A stretch of 64,000 nt of DNA from Leucaena leucocephala (taxonomy: Eukaryota; Streptophyta; Magnoliopsida; Fabales; Fabaceae), in NCBI GenBank assembly GCA_037074615.1, contig JAYWLJ010000068.1, positions 558,001 through 622,000 on the forward strand. The letters run 5' to 3'. Shown one piece after another: positions 25,642-37,578 of the stretch; within the stretch, counting starts at the first letter, position 1, and every line of letters begins with the position of its first letter. The notes below the pieces were generated by a model. It had not been told where the DNA came from, searched no databases, and worked only from the letters and a program-made list of their open reading frames with translations. The position numbers and the translations under genes were made by a program.

Positions 25642-26816
25642 AGTTGTATAGTATATAGCATAGAAAGATCACAGAGAAAATTTGGAAATGGACAATTGAT
25701 ATATATATGTATGTATACGAGTTTAGATGATAGGGAAGAGGGAAATAGTGATGATCAGTGACAGATATGCAGAATAGGGTGTAAAGCGTGGGAGAGTCGC
25801 GGACTTTTCTTTTCTTTCGTCTTTTTTTTCCCCCTTGTCATGAACAAGAAAGTGTGGCCGTATATTGAACACGTATTAGGCACACAAAAATTTTAAGCTG
25901 AGACCTGAGAGACCAATTAGCTGTGACCTTTCTGGATTCCTGTACCCTGTGTGGAAGAGTTATCTGTGGACATATGCTTTATTGACGTTAGGGAACACGT
26001 TGCTTTCTTTGAGAGGGCTTTTTTTTTATATTATTATTAATTACATTTATGTTTGATTCAGTAAAAGCTTCAGCTACCACCATCTTCAGCTACTGTTTTG
26101 TCCCTTTCCTTTTTCATCTTCTTTACAAGCTATCATGTCCCAAAAATATATGATTCCAAGTTTTTTTTTATCTTCTTTATATTTATTATCACTTTTCTCT
26201 CTCTAAACATATGTAGGTACATTTTTCATTTATTCCTTATATTTTTTAAAATGTATATATTATAGATACCTCTAGTTTTTTTTTAATTTGATATTTATAT
26301 ATTTTTCCTCTTTATTAGATCTTTTAATTTTGCTATGTTAACATAAAACTTGTGCATAGACTAATACTATCATAGTCAAATTACAAAGATAAATAGTGCT
26401 AATAGAGCAAAAGTATAAGATTTAATAAAGAGGGAATCACACAAAAATATTAAAAAAAAATTAAAAAAAAACTATAAAAATGATTTTTCTTATATCCTGT
26501 GTAGATATAGCTATTGCACTTTTTCTTTTTCTTTTTTTCCATAATTGTATCTGTGTACAGCTTGCCCCCGACTCAACCCGCTAGTTGTAATAGGTTAACT
26601 GATTTTCCCAACCCTATTGAGCCATGCTTGGAGTGGGGTGAGTTCTTGGAAAACTACTCGTTGATTGTCCTTTGTTCTCTTCTTCTTTTGAAGCTATGAA
26701 TTTTAGATTTCTATTAAAAAGACAAGAACAGAAGAAAACTACTCGTTGGTCGCTGGTCCTCTTCAAATCATTCACTTGGTAGACGTTAGCACATCATAAT
26801 CACTGAAAATGGCACG

Positions 26817-26843
<27 letters not shown>
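26817..26843. repeat. (AT)n microsatellite
   Basis: About 13 AT units. Confidence 0.93.
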
Positions 26844-26848
<5 letters not shown>

Positions 26849-27679
26849 TCGGTTGATAATTTAATAGGGCATTATATGTGAAGGGCGTTTGTATTATATT
26901 GTTCCAAAACCCACAAAATGTTTTTTCTCTCTTGCCTTGCCTCATTTGTTTTATTTCATTTTTATGTTTTAATTAATATAATTTTTAATAATAATCCGGA
27001 TTACACCAGGCAGAACTCTTTTAGGCAACATCCAGAAACGAGACTATTGAACAAACTAGCACAATTTATCAACTCAGCTACGCATTCGTTGCTTTAAGGG
27101 TTTTGACTTGAAGATGTTATATGATGAGTTTATTAAATCGCCACTTTCTTGATTACTATGATCCATTTCTTAAGGACTAATTAAAATATAGGGTCATGAT
27201 TAAATAAATAACTGATATCAATCAAGTGATCACTGGTATATGTACTCTCTTACGACCTGATGTCCATTTATGTTTTTGTCGTGACATGCACTCACTAATG
27301 AAAATAATTTATTCGGGTCAAAGTTTTTATATTTTATTTAAAATTAATTATTTTTACTAATTTTCAAGCTATTTAATATTTTTAACCTCTGTAAAAATTA
27401 TCTTAACTATTACTTGTTTTGAAGCTTGGAATTCTATCTTTAAAGAAATGGGTTGAGTTGAAAAAATTTAATCACTTTAAAGAAGGTTGAGGGTTCAATT
27501 ATTTATATTAGACCAAATAATTATTAAATTCATGAAAAAATATATATTTGGTAATTAATGGAGCCCAACAAACGAGTCAAGGTATACTATTGGGTCCCCC
27601 GAGAGAAAAGAGTCCCGCTTAGATCAGGGAGCTGTGAACGAAAGTGCGAGTTATTATACTTGCCAGGGTACGTATAACG

Positions 27680-27742
27680 CACGTGGTATGGCCCCACATT
27701 CTGGTGGGGCCGGCAAATACAAACCCACGTGCAGTGCACGTG
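27680..27742. promoter_or_regulatory. Three G-boxes around a GC-rich hairpin
   Basis: CACGTG occurs at 27680-27685, 27726-27731 and 27737-27742. Between the first two is an exact inverted repeat, GGCCCCAC (27690-27697) and GTGGGGCC (27704-27711), with a 6-base loop. It lies about 2 kb upstream of the A-4 ERF start in otherwise AT-rich DNA. Clustered ACGT-core boxes often mark ABA- or light-responsive modules; its target here is inferred. Confidence 0.5.
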
Positions 27743-30223
27743 GACTTGGGCAATCTTCCTTGTCTTTAGCGATTTTTTACTGTGTTTTTTTTTCAGGGGC
27801 AGTTATAAAAGAAAGTACTGGTCAGGTGAAGGAATCTGGTTACAACTCATGCATTTTATTTGACAGGATGCTCTGAACGTGCTGAAGACTTTTACTGTAG
27901 CTTCTATTAGTACTACTATTACTCTAGGTTCTTTTTTTCTAATTTATATTTATTCTCTTTTACTAACTGTATTATAAATTGTTCATTTAATCTTAATAAT
28001 ATTTGTATTTTTATTTAAAAATGTATTTTATTAAGGACGATATTTTGAAAATTTTTAAAACTAGTATCTCATGCGGATGATATATTACAAATCTGATTAA
28101 TATGCATATTCCTGAATTAGTATAAAATTATATTGTCATATTATAAAAGAATACATGCAGTTTCTGATTATTTATATCTTATTATAAATATTTGAATGAA
28201 AGAGGATAATAGACATTGGTTTGGTGTTGGCACCACAATAAAAGAGAGAAAGCCCATCAGAATATGTGAATGACAAAATGGTCCTGGGGAATAACCTAAT
28301 GTGTAGAGAGTTTTTTTGGAATTATATTTCAAATTACCTTATTATCCTGATTTTTTTTTTAAAAAAAAAAGAGTTCCTCCATCACCACCACCGATGATTG
28401 GAGCTCTGTTAGCTGGTGACAAGATCTTTAAATAACAATTTTAATTATATAAGATGGCATCTATTATTTTGAGAATGAAGGATAATTAATCCCCGAAAGA
28501 GTCATAAGAATAAGGCCAGATCCCATGATATTTTAGGAGTATCTTATGTTGATGGTGTTTTCTATGGGTTTCTCCATAAGGATAAAAAGGAACGGAAATG
28601 TCGGAAGTAATTAATGGAAGATCAGATGAGAAGGAGGGCCAAAGGGCAAAGGTGACAGGGAGATTCTAAAAGCAAAGCATAACGAAAAGGTTGGTCAGGT
28701 CAAAGCTCCCTTCAATTTGCTATATAATAGTCGCTCGTGCCTTGTGAGGCGACCCCCACCCCTTCCCTTCATCATATGCCTCTCAGGCCAATTCATGGGC
28801 CCTCCCCCTCTCCCCTAACATCTGTAACTCATCATTTTCTTAGTAAAATTGAATAAATATTTATATTTAATATTTAATAATATTACGATTGTTTTAGATA
28901 AGAGTATATATATTTAGTTAAAAATTTATTATTTAAGAAAATACTACTTATCACAGGAATATTAATTTACTTTTGATTAATTTTTAATAAAGTTTTTAGG
29001 AAATTAATTATATATATATATATATTAATGCCTTTTATTGAGAAGGGGATGCTTATGGTAAGGGACAAAAGGCAACCTATAGAGGATTCTATCTAATAAG
29101 AGGCCGAGCAGAGTAAAGTACAGTGATGTGGAGTTCCTATGGGTGGAAATGAGCTCTTCTTTTTAACTCCGAGCTTCTAACGTATAAGAGAATAGGGAAA
29201 TTAAAAATGGTTGAAAGTGTTTGGCTCCTCTGGGGCCCATGATACAGTGACTTTATAATTGCTTATAAGTTAATGTTACTATAGACGACAACTGTATCTA
29301 ATAAATTAGTGAATAACTGTGGCCAGAGAGAATCTTTTTTTACCGCAACTTTCAACTCTCGCCAATCACAACTTCACTGGGACTGTTCCATTAACCCACT
29401 CTCGTGACCTTCGCGTCCCTTCCGCTTTTTCCCTGTCGGAAGCCTTACAAGTACACTCATGGTCAAAATATGTTACTAGCTAGCTTCTTAATATAAAAAA
29501 TTAATAAATTTAAATAAATAGATTATAATTAATATAAAAATTAATTAATAAATTTAAATAGATTAATAAGTATATAATATATGTTTATTTTAAAAGATTA
29601 AATTTAATTATAATTAACTAATTTATTTAATTTTTTTAATCTAGTAAAAAATTTAATTAACTGTTATATTAAGGGATATATGGTATTAAAAATCTTTCTG
29701 TTTATTATTTTTTTTAATTGTAAAAGATATGAAATTATAAATGGGATCCTATCACCTAAAATATAATATTATTACCTAATAATATTTCATTGCTTTTAAG
29801 GGGATGGAGTCCCCCTCCCTCAGCCACTGTTGCTTTTGCTTTTCTGGTTTTTCTTTATTTTTTTTTACTTATTTTTAATGTTTTTGTGGGAGAAGAAATC
29901 GGAGAACCTTTTGTCGTCTACCATTTACCATATATTTGCTTTTTTACTTTTGGCTGTCAGAGACTCAGAATTCAGAAATATCCTAAACGCCGTGGACCAA
30001 CCCCGACCAATCGGTCAAAGAAAAAAAATGGGGGAAAAAACTCCATCAAATCAGTGGCCTCTCCGAGTTCAATTTCGATCCCGTGTTCCTCGTCTTCAAT
30101 GGAGACCATCAAATCAACCTTCCCAATTTTCATGACCAACCCTGCTTTTTTACCAGCCAAACCTCTCAGACCTCTCAGCTTCTAAGTTTCGATCAAGCCC
30201 CCGCCTCCAGATTACAAATTTAG

Positions 30224-33200
30224 GATGACTCCAGAGCCGCGATTGCTGAGTATCATCCTGAGTTGCTCGATTTAGCCGACAATGGGAACTTCTTTTGATT
30301 CAGAAGAAGCAGTTTGGTCCTGTTCCTTCTTGGAGGTCCGAATTCGTGGAGCCTGAGGCGATCTGGTTAAACGGAACTACTCACATTTCTAAGGAATCGG
30401 CCATGGAGGTCGAGGTGCGAGCAGTGAAGCCAGCTAACGTGGCTGTCGAGCTATGTAGAAGCAGGCAAGTACACTCGTTCTTTACAATACTTTCTTTTTA
30501 AATCTGCAGCATCGGCTACATCTAAAATAATAATCTGGAGTAAAATTTTACTGAAGTAAAAACTCCTCTTGTCAGTAAAAGTGTAGGTAGTTTGGCAATT
30601 TTTGCAACTGGGAATTTTTACTTGTAGATTAGCTTAATAGAAATGCTTGATTTGAGGCACAATAGGATACGGTTAACTCTGGCAATTCCCTAGTAACAAT
30701 AACCTTCCATCTTTCTATTCGTAGTTAATGTAAATAGGTTTTAACGAAATAATAAAATAATGTCCCACTTTTTGTTCTGTTTAATTATCCAATTTAGTAT
30801 TCTAGTCTAAATTCTGGAACTGCCGTTGACTTTGACTTTGTTACTCTGTGAATTACGATTGAATCAATATTCCTTCCAGATATATAAGAAGATGCAATCC
30901 ACATCTTATTCTTACTTGTTGCAGGGTTCATTTCCAGATATGGGACTGGGTTTTTTGGCGCTGTTGGACGCAGCATAATCTCGGGTAAGCAGTATGTACA
31001 AATATGTTTGACATATGTATATATGCACAAAAGGGATTTTATTTACTATTCATCTTATTGTCAGGTGGTCAAACTGCCTTAGCATTACGGTTACTGCTGG
31101 TTGCTTTTTCATCAAAGATCTCTTCTGATGTTGACCGCCCTTTTGGTGATGAGGTAATTTCAAAATATGCTACTGATCTTTATATATAAAGCTCATTTTG
31201 ATACTAAAGTAATATCTCCTTTGTAGTTCCGTGCTGCTCGAGAAGCATCTGAAGAAGTTGGTGAACAAATATTTTTGGGAGATCGGCCAATTGAAATAAC
31301 TGTATGTTCACGGTAACTCTTGCAACTATGACAGAAAATAGTTGTTTACAGGCAGTAATTAATTTCATCAATTGTGTGGTATTTATGTTCTTTAAAACAA
31401 TGTGATTCTAGATGATCTAGGAGAATTGCTTTTGTGGTTATGTTTAATGTACTGAATAACAAAAGATCTTTCCTTTCATTCTCTGTTATGGACAGAAAAA
31501 CTAAGTTTAGTGGTCTCTGTTGTTCGAGGGATAGCATCGTCGTCTAGCATTTCCTCAAATAAGCTCGAGGTTGCTTCTCTTACTAAGATTATACAGTCTT
31601 AATTTTTAATTTGTTTTCCTCTGCTGATTTTTTTATGTGTAAAGGCTTGACGCAAAAGCTCCATTAACTTTGACCTTTTTATTAGATACAACATTTTTAT
31701 TTTTAAAGTGTTCTACAAATAAATCTCCAAAACTAAAGATGTCATTTTTGCTGTTTGTGGTTATCCCAGCTGGGAATGCCCTACATAATGGAAGCATGGA
31801 GAAGGGACTGGAGGTAGATTGGTGTCTACCATTGGTATGGGGACGAGGATCAGAATCTGATCCCCCAATCCATTGGACCCCACCCTACTAGAATTACAAG
31901 TAAACTTGTTATTTTTTTTGTCTATGGTAATACTGTTGCCTTCATTTAGTATTTAAGTGTTTATTGCCATCAATTTAGTATTTAGGAGTTTAACTTTGCC
32001 TCCAAGAACATAAACTCCTGTTTTGCTCATTACCATCCTTTCCTAAAATGGACTTGTTATCTATTCCACAATAGGTTCATCTATATTTGCTTCCCGTCTC
32101 CAGTTTGCAGTACATATCATGTATATTCATGCAGTGAATTGTTTGTGTAGTCTCAATTTGTTCCATTAAACTTAAGCTAAACCTTCTCAAAACATAGATG
32201 AAAATAATGATACTGGTACGTAGCCTTTTTACCATTTCTTCCAGTTTAAGTATACTATTTTCCTTGAATCAACTTTAGAACTACCGGTAAGTGAAAACAA
32301 GGAAAAGCAGCCATCATGAGGTTAAACTGGTCAGTCCTGTCTTATACGGTTCTTATAACAGTTGGAGAAAGTAGAAAACTGTTATAAATTACGAGTAATC
32401 ACCGGAGAGGACATAAAACGTTCCACATCAGATGAAAGGATGGTGACATGCATATTCTCTACATTTTCCAAATAGTGCAGTTCAGTGACTAAAAGAGGGA
32501 TTGATTGAAAGATAGATGCGTTATTATTGACTGGTATGAACCTCAGAATATATGCCATGCCACTTTTCCCTCTACCCTTACCAAAAAAAGCTCAGTGAAA
32601 TTTATCTGATAATTTAAATGGCTGCCATCCTCTGAACTGGGAGAACCAATTTCAGATGATGAGGGTACTTTTTAACTTAATGAGCGACTCAGCTTTTCCT
32701 ACCCATCACTATTACAGCCTCTTCTACATGAAAGAGATACTGTAAGATTTCCTTCTTTTGTCTCAACTTTCTCCTGTTCCATCAATGTCAAATAGTCAAT
32801 ATTCCTCCATTACCTTTCTTCAAAAGCCACTGCTTAAGAAAAACATACACAAAATGAAGACACATGGAAGGAGTGAACAGGAAAGAATCCTGCGCTGTAT
32901 TTCTTTTAAAACGAGTGAAGTACCGTTTGGGTTCTTGAAAGATGAATGTAACATCAGTTTAGTTCTTAAAAGATATACTCATCAATATGGAAAAATATTG
33001 GGAAAACTACTACGAAATTTTTAAAAAACGAAATTTTTAAAAAAGAATATAATCACTAAAAAGTCTTACCATAAGTGAATAGCATAAATCTATTATCATT
33101 TCTTACATTGGAACTCATCAATGTATAGAACTCATCAATGCATGATGCATACAGTTTACTTATTGTAAATTTTTTTTTATAATTACATTCTTTCCCCGAG

Positions 33201-33718
33201 ACATTATAGTAAATTTCTCAAAATTTTAAACCCAATCAATCAACATGTTACCACTACAAGCCTCGAGTCTTGACCATCAATTCACTTGGCAGAACGTACT
33301 ATGGGTGTCTAATTAAAAAGATCAAATTCATGTCTTATGGTTTTTATGAAGATTATATTCTGAAGAATGAAGTGTAAGTTTAATGCAAAATGGGGGTTTG
33401 TTTTGTTTTGCAGTACCTGGCATGGTCATTGAAGAGGAGCAAAGCGGTGAATAAGTGTAAAACGGTGGTGGGTGTAATAGGAAAGGGGCATCAACGGTGT
33501 AGGGTATGCTCTGATATCTGATCAAGGCAATTTAAGGTTCAGATATCTTGTAGGTCAAAACCCTAATAATGGAGCCGGGATCGATGGTCTTCACAAGAGT
33601 TTAGTGAGGGACACAATCATCGGCTTCCTTTTGTGCCATTATATGAATAGATCAATGGAGCTTAAAGACAGCATATCTTTTGACCCCCCCCCCCTACTTT
33701 TTTCTGTTTATCTTAGGT
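30224..33718 (+). pseudogene. Decayed TraB-domain protein gene, intron-containing
   Basis: Fragments in order match plant TraB-family proteins of the AT2G32340 type: AIAEYHPELLDLADNGNFF (from 30224), EPEAIWLNGTTHIS and VAVELCRSR (to 30464), GTGFFGAVGRS (exon 30925-30984), GGQTALALRLLL and SSDVDRPFGDE (31065-31153), FRAAREASEEVGEQIFLGDR (31227-31301), WTEKLSLVVSVVRGI (about 31470-31569), LSFSYPSLLQPLLHERDT (about 32640-32741), YLAWSLKRSKAVNK and SLVRDTIIGFLL (33414 onward). Introns with GT/GC-AG borders remain, so this is a decayed gene and not a retrocopy. Lesions are an in-frame TGA (30296-30298) with a frame change, missing codons in the VEV/RAV stretch, a TAA at 32673-32675 where Gln is expected, and a frameshift near 33491-33495. 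TraB proteins carry a GxxH motif and act in organelle membranes; no function is expected here. Confidence 0.88.
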
Positions 33719-36700
33719 CTCCCCAGCTTCAAGCGTAAGTTTTGAAAAATAGATGTATGAGGCAACAGGCTTTGGGCTGGATTAGTCTCTCACATGAACC
33801 AATGTTTGAATCCCGTTAGAAAAAGTACTCAAAGATACCATTACTTAGAAAAAAAGAAGTATGAAAATATAAATTGTCTTTGGGCACTTGATTATTAGTC
33901 TTAATCAAAATTATTTAATAATGTCAAGGTGGTATATGATAATGTGATTTCAAAATTATTTTAAAATATATATTGTAACAATATATATATATAACCCAAA
34001 AATTGAGATTTTTTTTTGAGTTTAAATTCAATGATACTTTTCATTTAAACTGTAATATGTACAATTGAATAATGATGAGGGATGATTTTTTAAGAGAAAA
34101 TAGAAAACTTATTTTTTTATTAAGGACCTTAAAATCTGTAAGAGATGTGGCTTATGCTTATTTTGCAATTCTTACTGATTCTCAACTTCTTTTTACTTAA
34201 TTCTCAAATATTTTCTATTTGACCCTTAATTCAAAATATGTCTCGTTCATTCTTAAAAGAATTTTTCCTTAAGATAGAAGATAGAAACATAAAATATGTA
34301 CTCACTCCTCTCTTTTTTACGTTGTCTTAGTTATTAGTAGAGATTAAAAATATAATTGGTATGTAGAAATTTCCTAATGCATTCTATTTCCTCTAGTCCT
34401 ATTTTTAAAACACTTTTAATTAAAATGTTTGATAAAAGTAGTCAATAGTCTTGAATTTTTAGGTTAGAATAAATATTCATTTAGTACCTTAAATTAATTT
34501 TATAGGTACAATTAATATTATAAAATATTTATGGGTGTAATTAGTATATTTAAGTATTTTATTAGGTACAATTTTACCTTATACTAACAACGGACGTTTC
34601 CCATAAAAGAGATTTTTTTTTTTAAAAAATAATAACATGTAATTAATTAAAATTGCTACCTATCTTCTAAAAGGATAGAATTTACCAATTAAAATATTTT
34701 AGGATGATAATTATGCCTATAAATATTTTTGGATGTTAACTGTATCTATAAAATTAGTTTAAGGTATTAAATACAGCTTTACCCTTTAAGTTATCTTCGT
34801 TAAAATTAATCTATTTTATTATTTTTCTCTATACACTAATTATCTCAGTTACAATTCATACGAGGATAAGAATATCTCTTGCATTGTTTTTTGGGCTAAC
34901 GAGGGTAAGGTTGTCTCAATATAGGTCTCTTTGGGAAACCCTTAAACCTAGATTTTAAAAGGGTTTCTGATTCAAACTTTGGTTTAAGAAAATTTTAAAA
35001 CAAATAATCATATTTGTTCAAAAGGGTTTCTGGATCAAATTATGGTTTAAAATTGTAGTTTTAGATAAGCTGGTCAGAGTAGTTTGTAGAATAGTAAAAT
35101 AATTTATGGATTATCTAATTACTATTTTATCCTTACTGTTTCTTATACCCTATCTCCTTTATCTTTTTCACTATCTATCATTTCTCTTATATTTTTTCAA
35201 TTACCTTCCATCTCTCTTATATCTTTTCTACTATCTCTCTTCTATCTTCTCCACTTCATTCTCTCTCCTCTTTCATTTCTCTTTTTTTACCCTATTTCCT
35301 CTTTCATACTTTTAATAAAATTATATGCTTTTAGTAATTTTCCAATTACAAAAATTCTTTTAATAATAACTATCAAAACATTCATTTATCTATAACTACT
35401 TTGTTTTTTTTTTCATAAACTCTTTTATAAATGCCATTTTTCAAAAGCTACCAAAAAGCCCTTCTTTTTCACAAGTCATTTTTAAAAATCTATTCAAACA
35501 CACACTATATTAACATTTCTCAACTTTAGACTATGGCTTTAATCTTATGGATGAAAATTATATTATTTAATATAAGAGTTAATTAGATAGTTATATTTAA
35601 TTTTAAATATAAGAACTTAATTATTTTTATCTCTTAAATTTATATTTTTTAAAAAATATCTCTATTAATTGTATGTATTAGAGGGTTTTTAACTTTTCAT
35701 CTAAAAGTCATAATAAAGTATGCCATTTTAGAAAAATTAAATCATATTTTTTATAATTAACTAATATAATTAATTTTTTGAATTTATCAAAATTAATTAT
35801 ATAATTCTTATATTATGGATAAAAGATAGTACCTTTTATTTGTGCCCAAAATATTCCATATTATTAAGCAATATTGGATTTCAAATATTTATATCTTAAA
35901 AGGATAATGATTTATTTATATAATTCTAAAAATTTATATATCACTTTCTTTTTTAGTGAATTTATTACATCTGTTAATATATTTATTATATCAATTTTTC
36001 TAATCACATTTTTCTATATGTACTATCTTTTCATATAAATTTAAGTTAAATGAATATATTAAAAAAACTACACATAAAAAAAATAAGATTATAGAGCTTG
36101 ATGAAATAGGTGTAAGGAATTTTATATAAGTTTTCTCCTGTGGCAATTATAGCCTCAATCAGTTCATGTAATTATGACTAGTAAATGTAAGGAGGGAAAT
36201 TTAATTTTATATTGACATTAATGAAATTAGAAAAAAAATGCTAGATAAATTTCCCTCAGAATTGAACTATCATTTCCTTTCTTATAAAAATCATCTTATT
36301 TAAAGGACCTTAATTTTTAAAAGGTAAATATGATGTATTTTTTTTTTGGGAAACAACAGGCAGAACCTGGTTTTCTATTTCTTTTTCTGTTCAATTTACA
36401 ATGGTTTTCTGAAATATTTGGGATTATATGTAAAGTATTGAATGCAAAGAGCCAAATGGAATTATGGTTTTGTTACACAATTTTCTTTAACCCACATTTA
36501 TTCAAATTTAATTCTGTTTGGCCAATGAATTTCATTTGAAATCTCAATAATTTAATCAGTTTTGAAAAGAAATTAATGTGTGGACCCGTCTCCAGTTCAA
36601 GAGCCCGTTTGAATAGCCCAACAAATGTTCTTCAATTTCTGGTATCTGCTGCAAACTACAAAGTATTTTTCTTTTTACTCTTTTCCCCTTTTTTCAGACA

Positions 36701-37578
36701 AGAAAGTTTGAAACTTTGAATTCTTAACCACCCACCGTTATCAACTGAGTTAATTCCAGGTGGCTCGATTAATTACTGTTAAAGATAATTAATTAGTGTG
36801 AAATATATATATACTCAAATTCACGGAAATTAATTGAAAACAACAGCATTGGCAATTCAGTTCAAAACTAATTGCAAAACCGGTACTGCATATATTAAGA
36901 CAGCATATATCTTGCCTTTTTAATGAACATTTAAGTATATTAATTCAAACATGTTAAAATTATTTAGCAATATATATATAGCAGCTCAATTGCTTAATTA
37001 TCACAATCCAGATTAAAAAGGCTTCAACATGTCTAGAATTAAAAAGGAAAGAAGGATTAGTATCTTATAGTAATATTTTCATTGAAGGTTAAAAAATTTG
37101 TCTTAAAGAAGAGGGTGAAAATGAGAATATTACCAAAATTTCTAAAGAAAGAGATCCTGAAGGATTGTCAAATATATTCAAATTTTAGTCTGTTAAATTG
37201 TGAGGGATTAGCCCATTCTAATAAATATTACATTTACCTTATTAAAATGTTTGTTTTTACCTAAAGAGCATCAGGCTAAAAAATCTAACTCAATATTATT
37301 CTTTTCAAAAGGAAAATAGATAAACCCAAAACCAGATCAGAAAGGAAGAGTTTCTAGAAATAAAAAAAGGATAGGTTCTGGAGACAGGAGATACATTACA
37401 TGAACAAGTAAAAGTGCCAAATGTAAGAACTTGTCTGAACACACCGCCGACCACCACAGTACTAAGGCATTATAAAAGAAGACATATCTCTCTTTGATTT
37501 TCGCCCACAGGACTGTAGCAGCGGTAGTTTTTCGATCTGTCTGAGGATTCAATTCAGGTTTCTGCAGAGACATCAGCA
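33719..37578. other. Intergenic before the response regulator gene
   Basis: AT-rich DNA with no supported gene. It contains copy 2 of the MITE-like repeat (34923-35505). A poly-C run at 33686-33697 just precedes it. The last 300 bases should hold the promoter and leader of the response regulator gene. Confidence 0.6.
34923..35505 (+). mobile_element. AT-rich MITE-like repeat, copy 2 of 4
   Basis: Same orientation as copy 1. The core has GATAAGCTGGTCAGAGTAG and then TTATCTAATTACTATTTTAT, a CT-rich middle (CTATCTCTCTTCTATC) and an end of TATTCAAACACACAC. The left end is more worn (GGTCTCTTTGGG). No coding capacity. Confidence 0.6.

Larger units (their letters stand above)
25642..30223. other. 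Intergenic upstream of the A-4 ERF gene
   Basis: This holds the promoter side of the minus-strand A-4 gene; TATATATAT near 25699-25707 is a possible TATA region. A (TA)n tract lies at 26817-26843 and a GC-richer cluster of G-boxes at 27680-27742. Positions 29470-29690 are an AT-rich segment similar in style to the Stowaway-like repeats. No gene is supported; the open frames near 27634 and 29790 show no recognisable domain. Confidence 0.55.

Noticed and set aside
27634..27876. 80-codon frame over the G-box cluster
   Set aside because: No family resemblance and no splice or start context; the GC content is explained by the regulatory-looking motifs.
33684..33698. Poly-C run after the TraB relic
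   Set aside because: A 12-base homopolymer; may be real or a sequencing artefact and says nothing about function.
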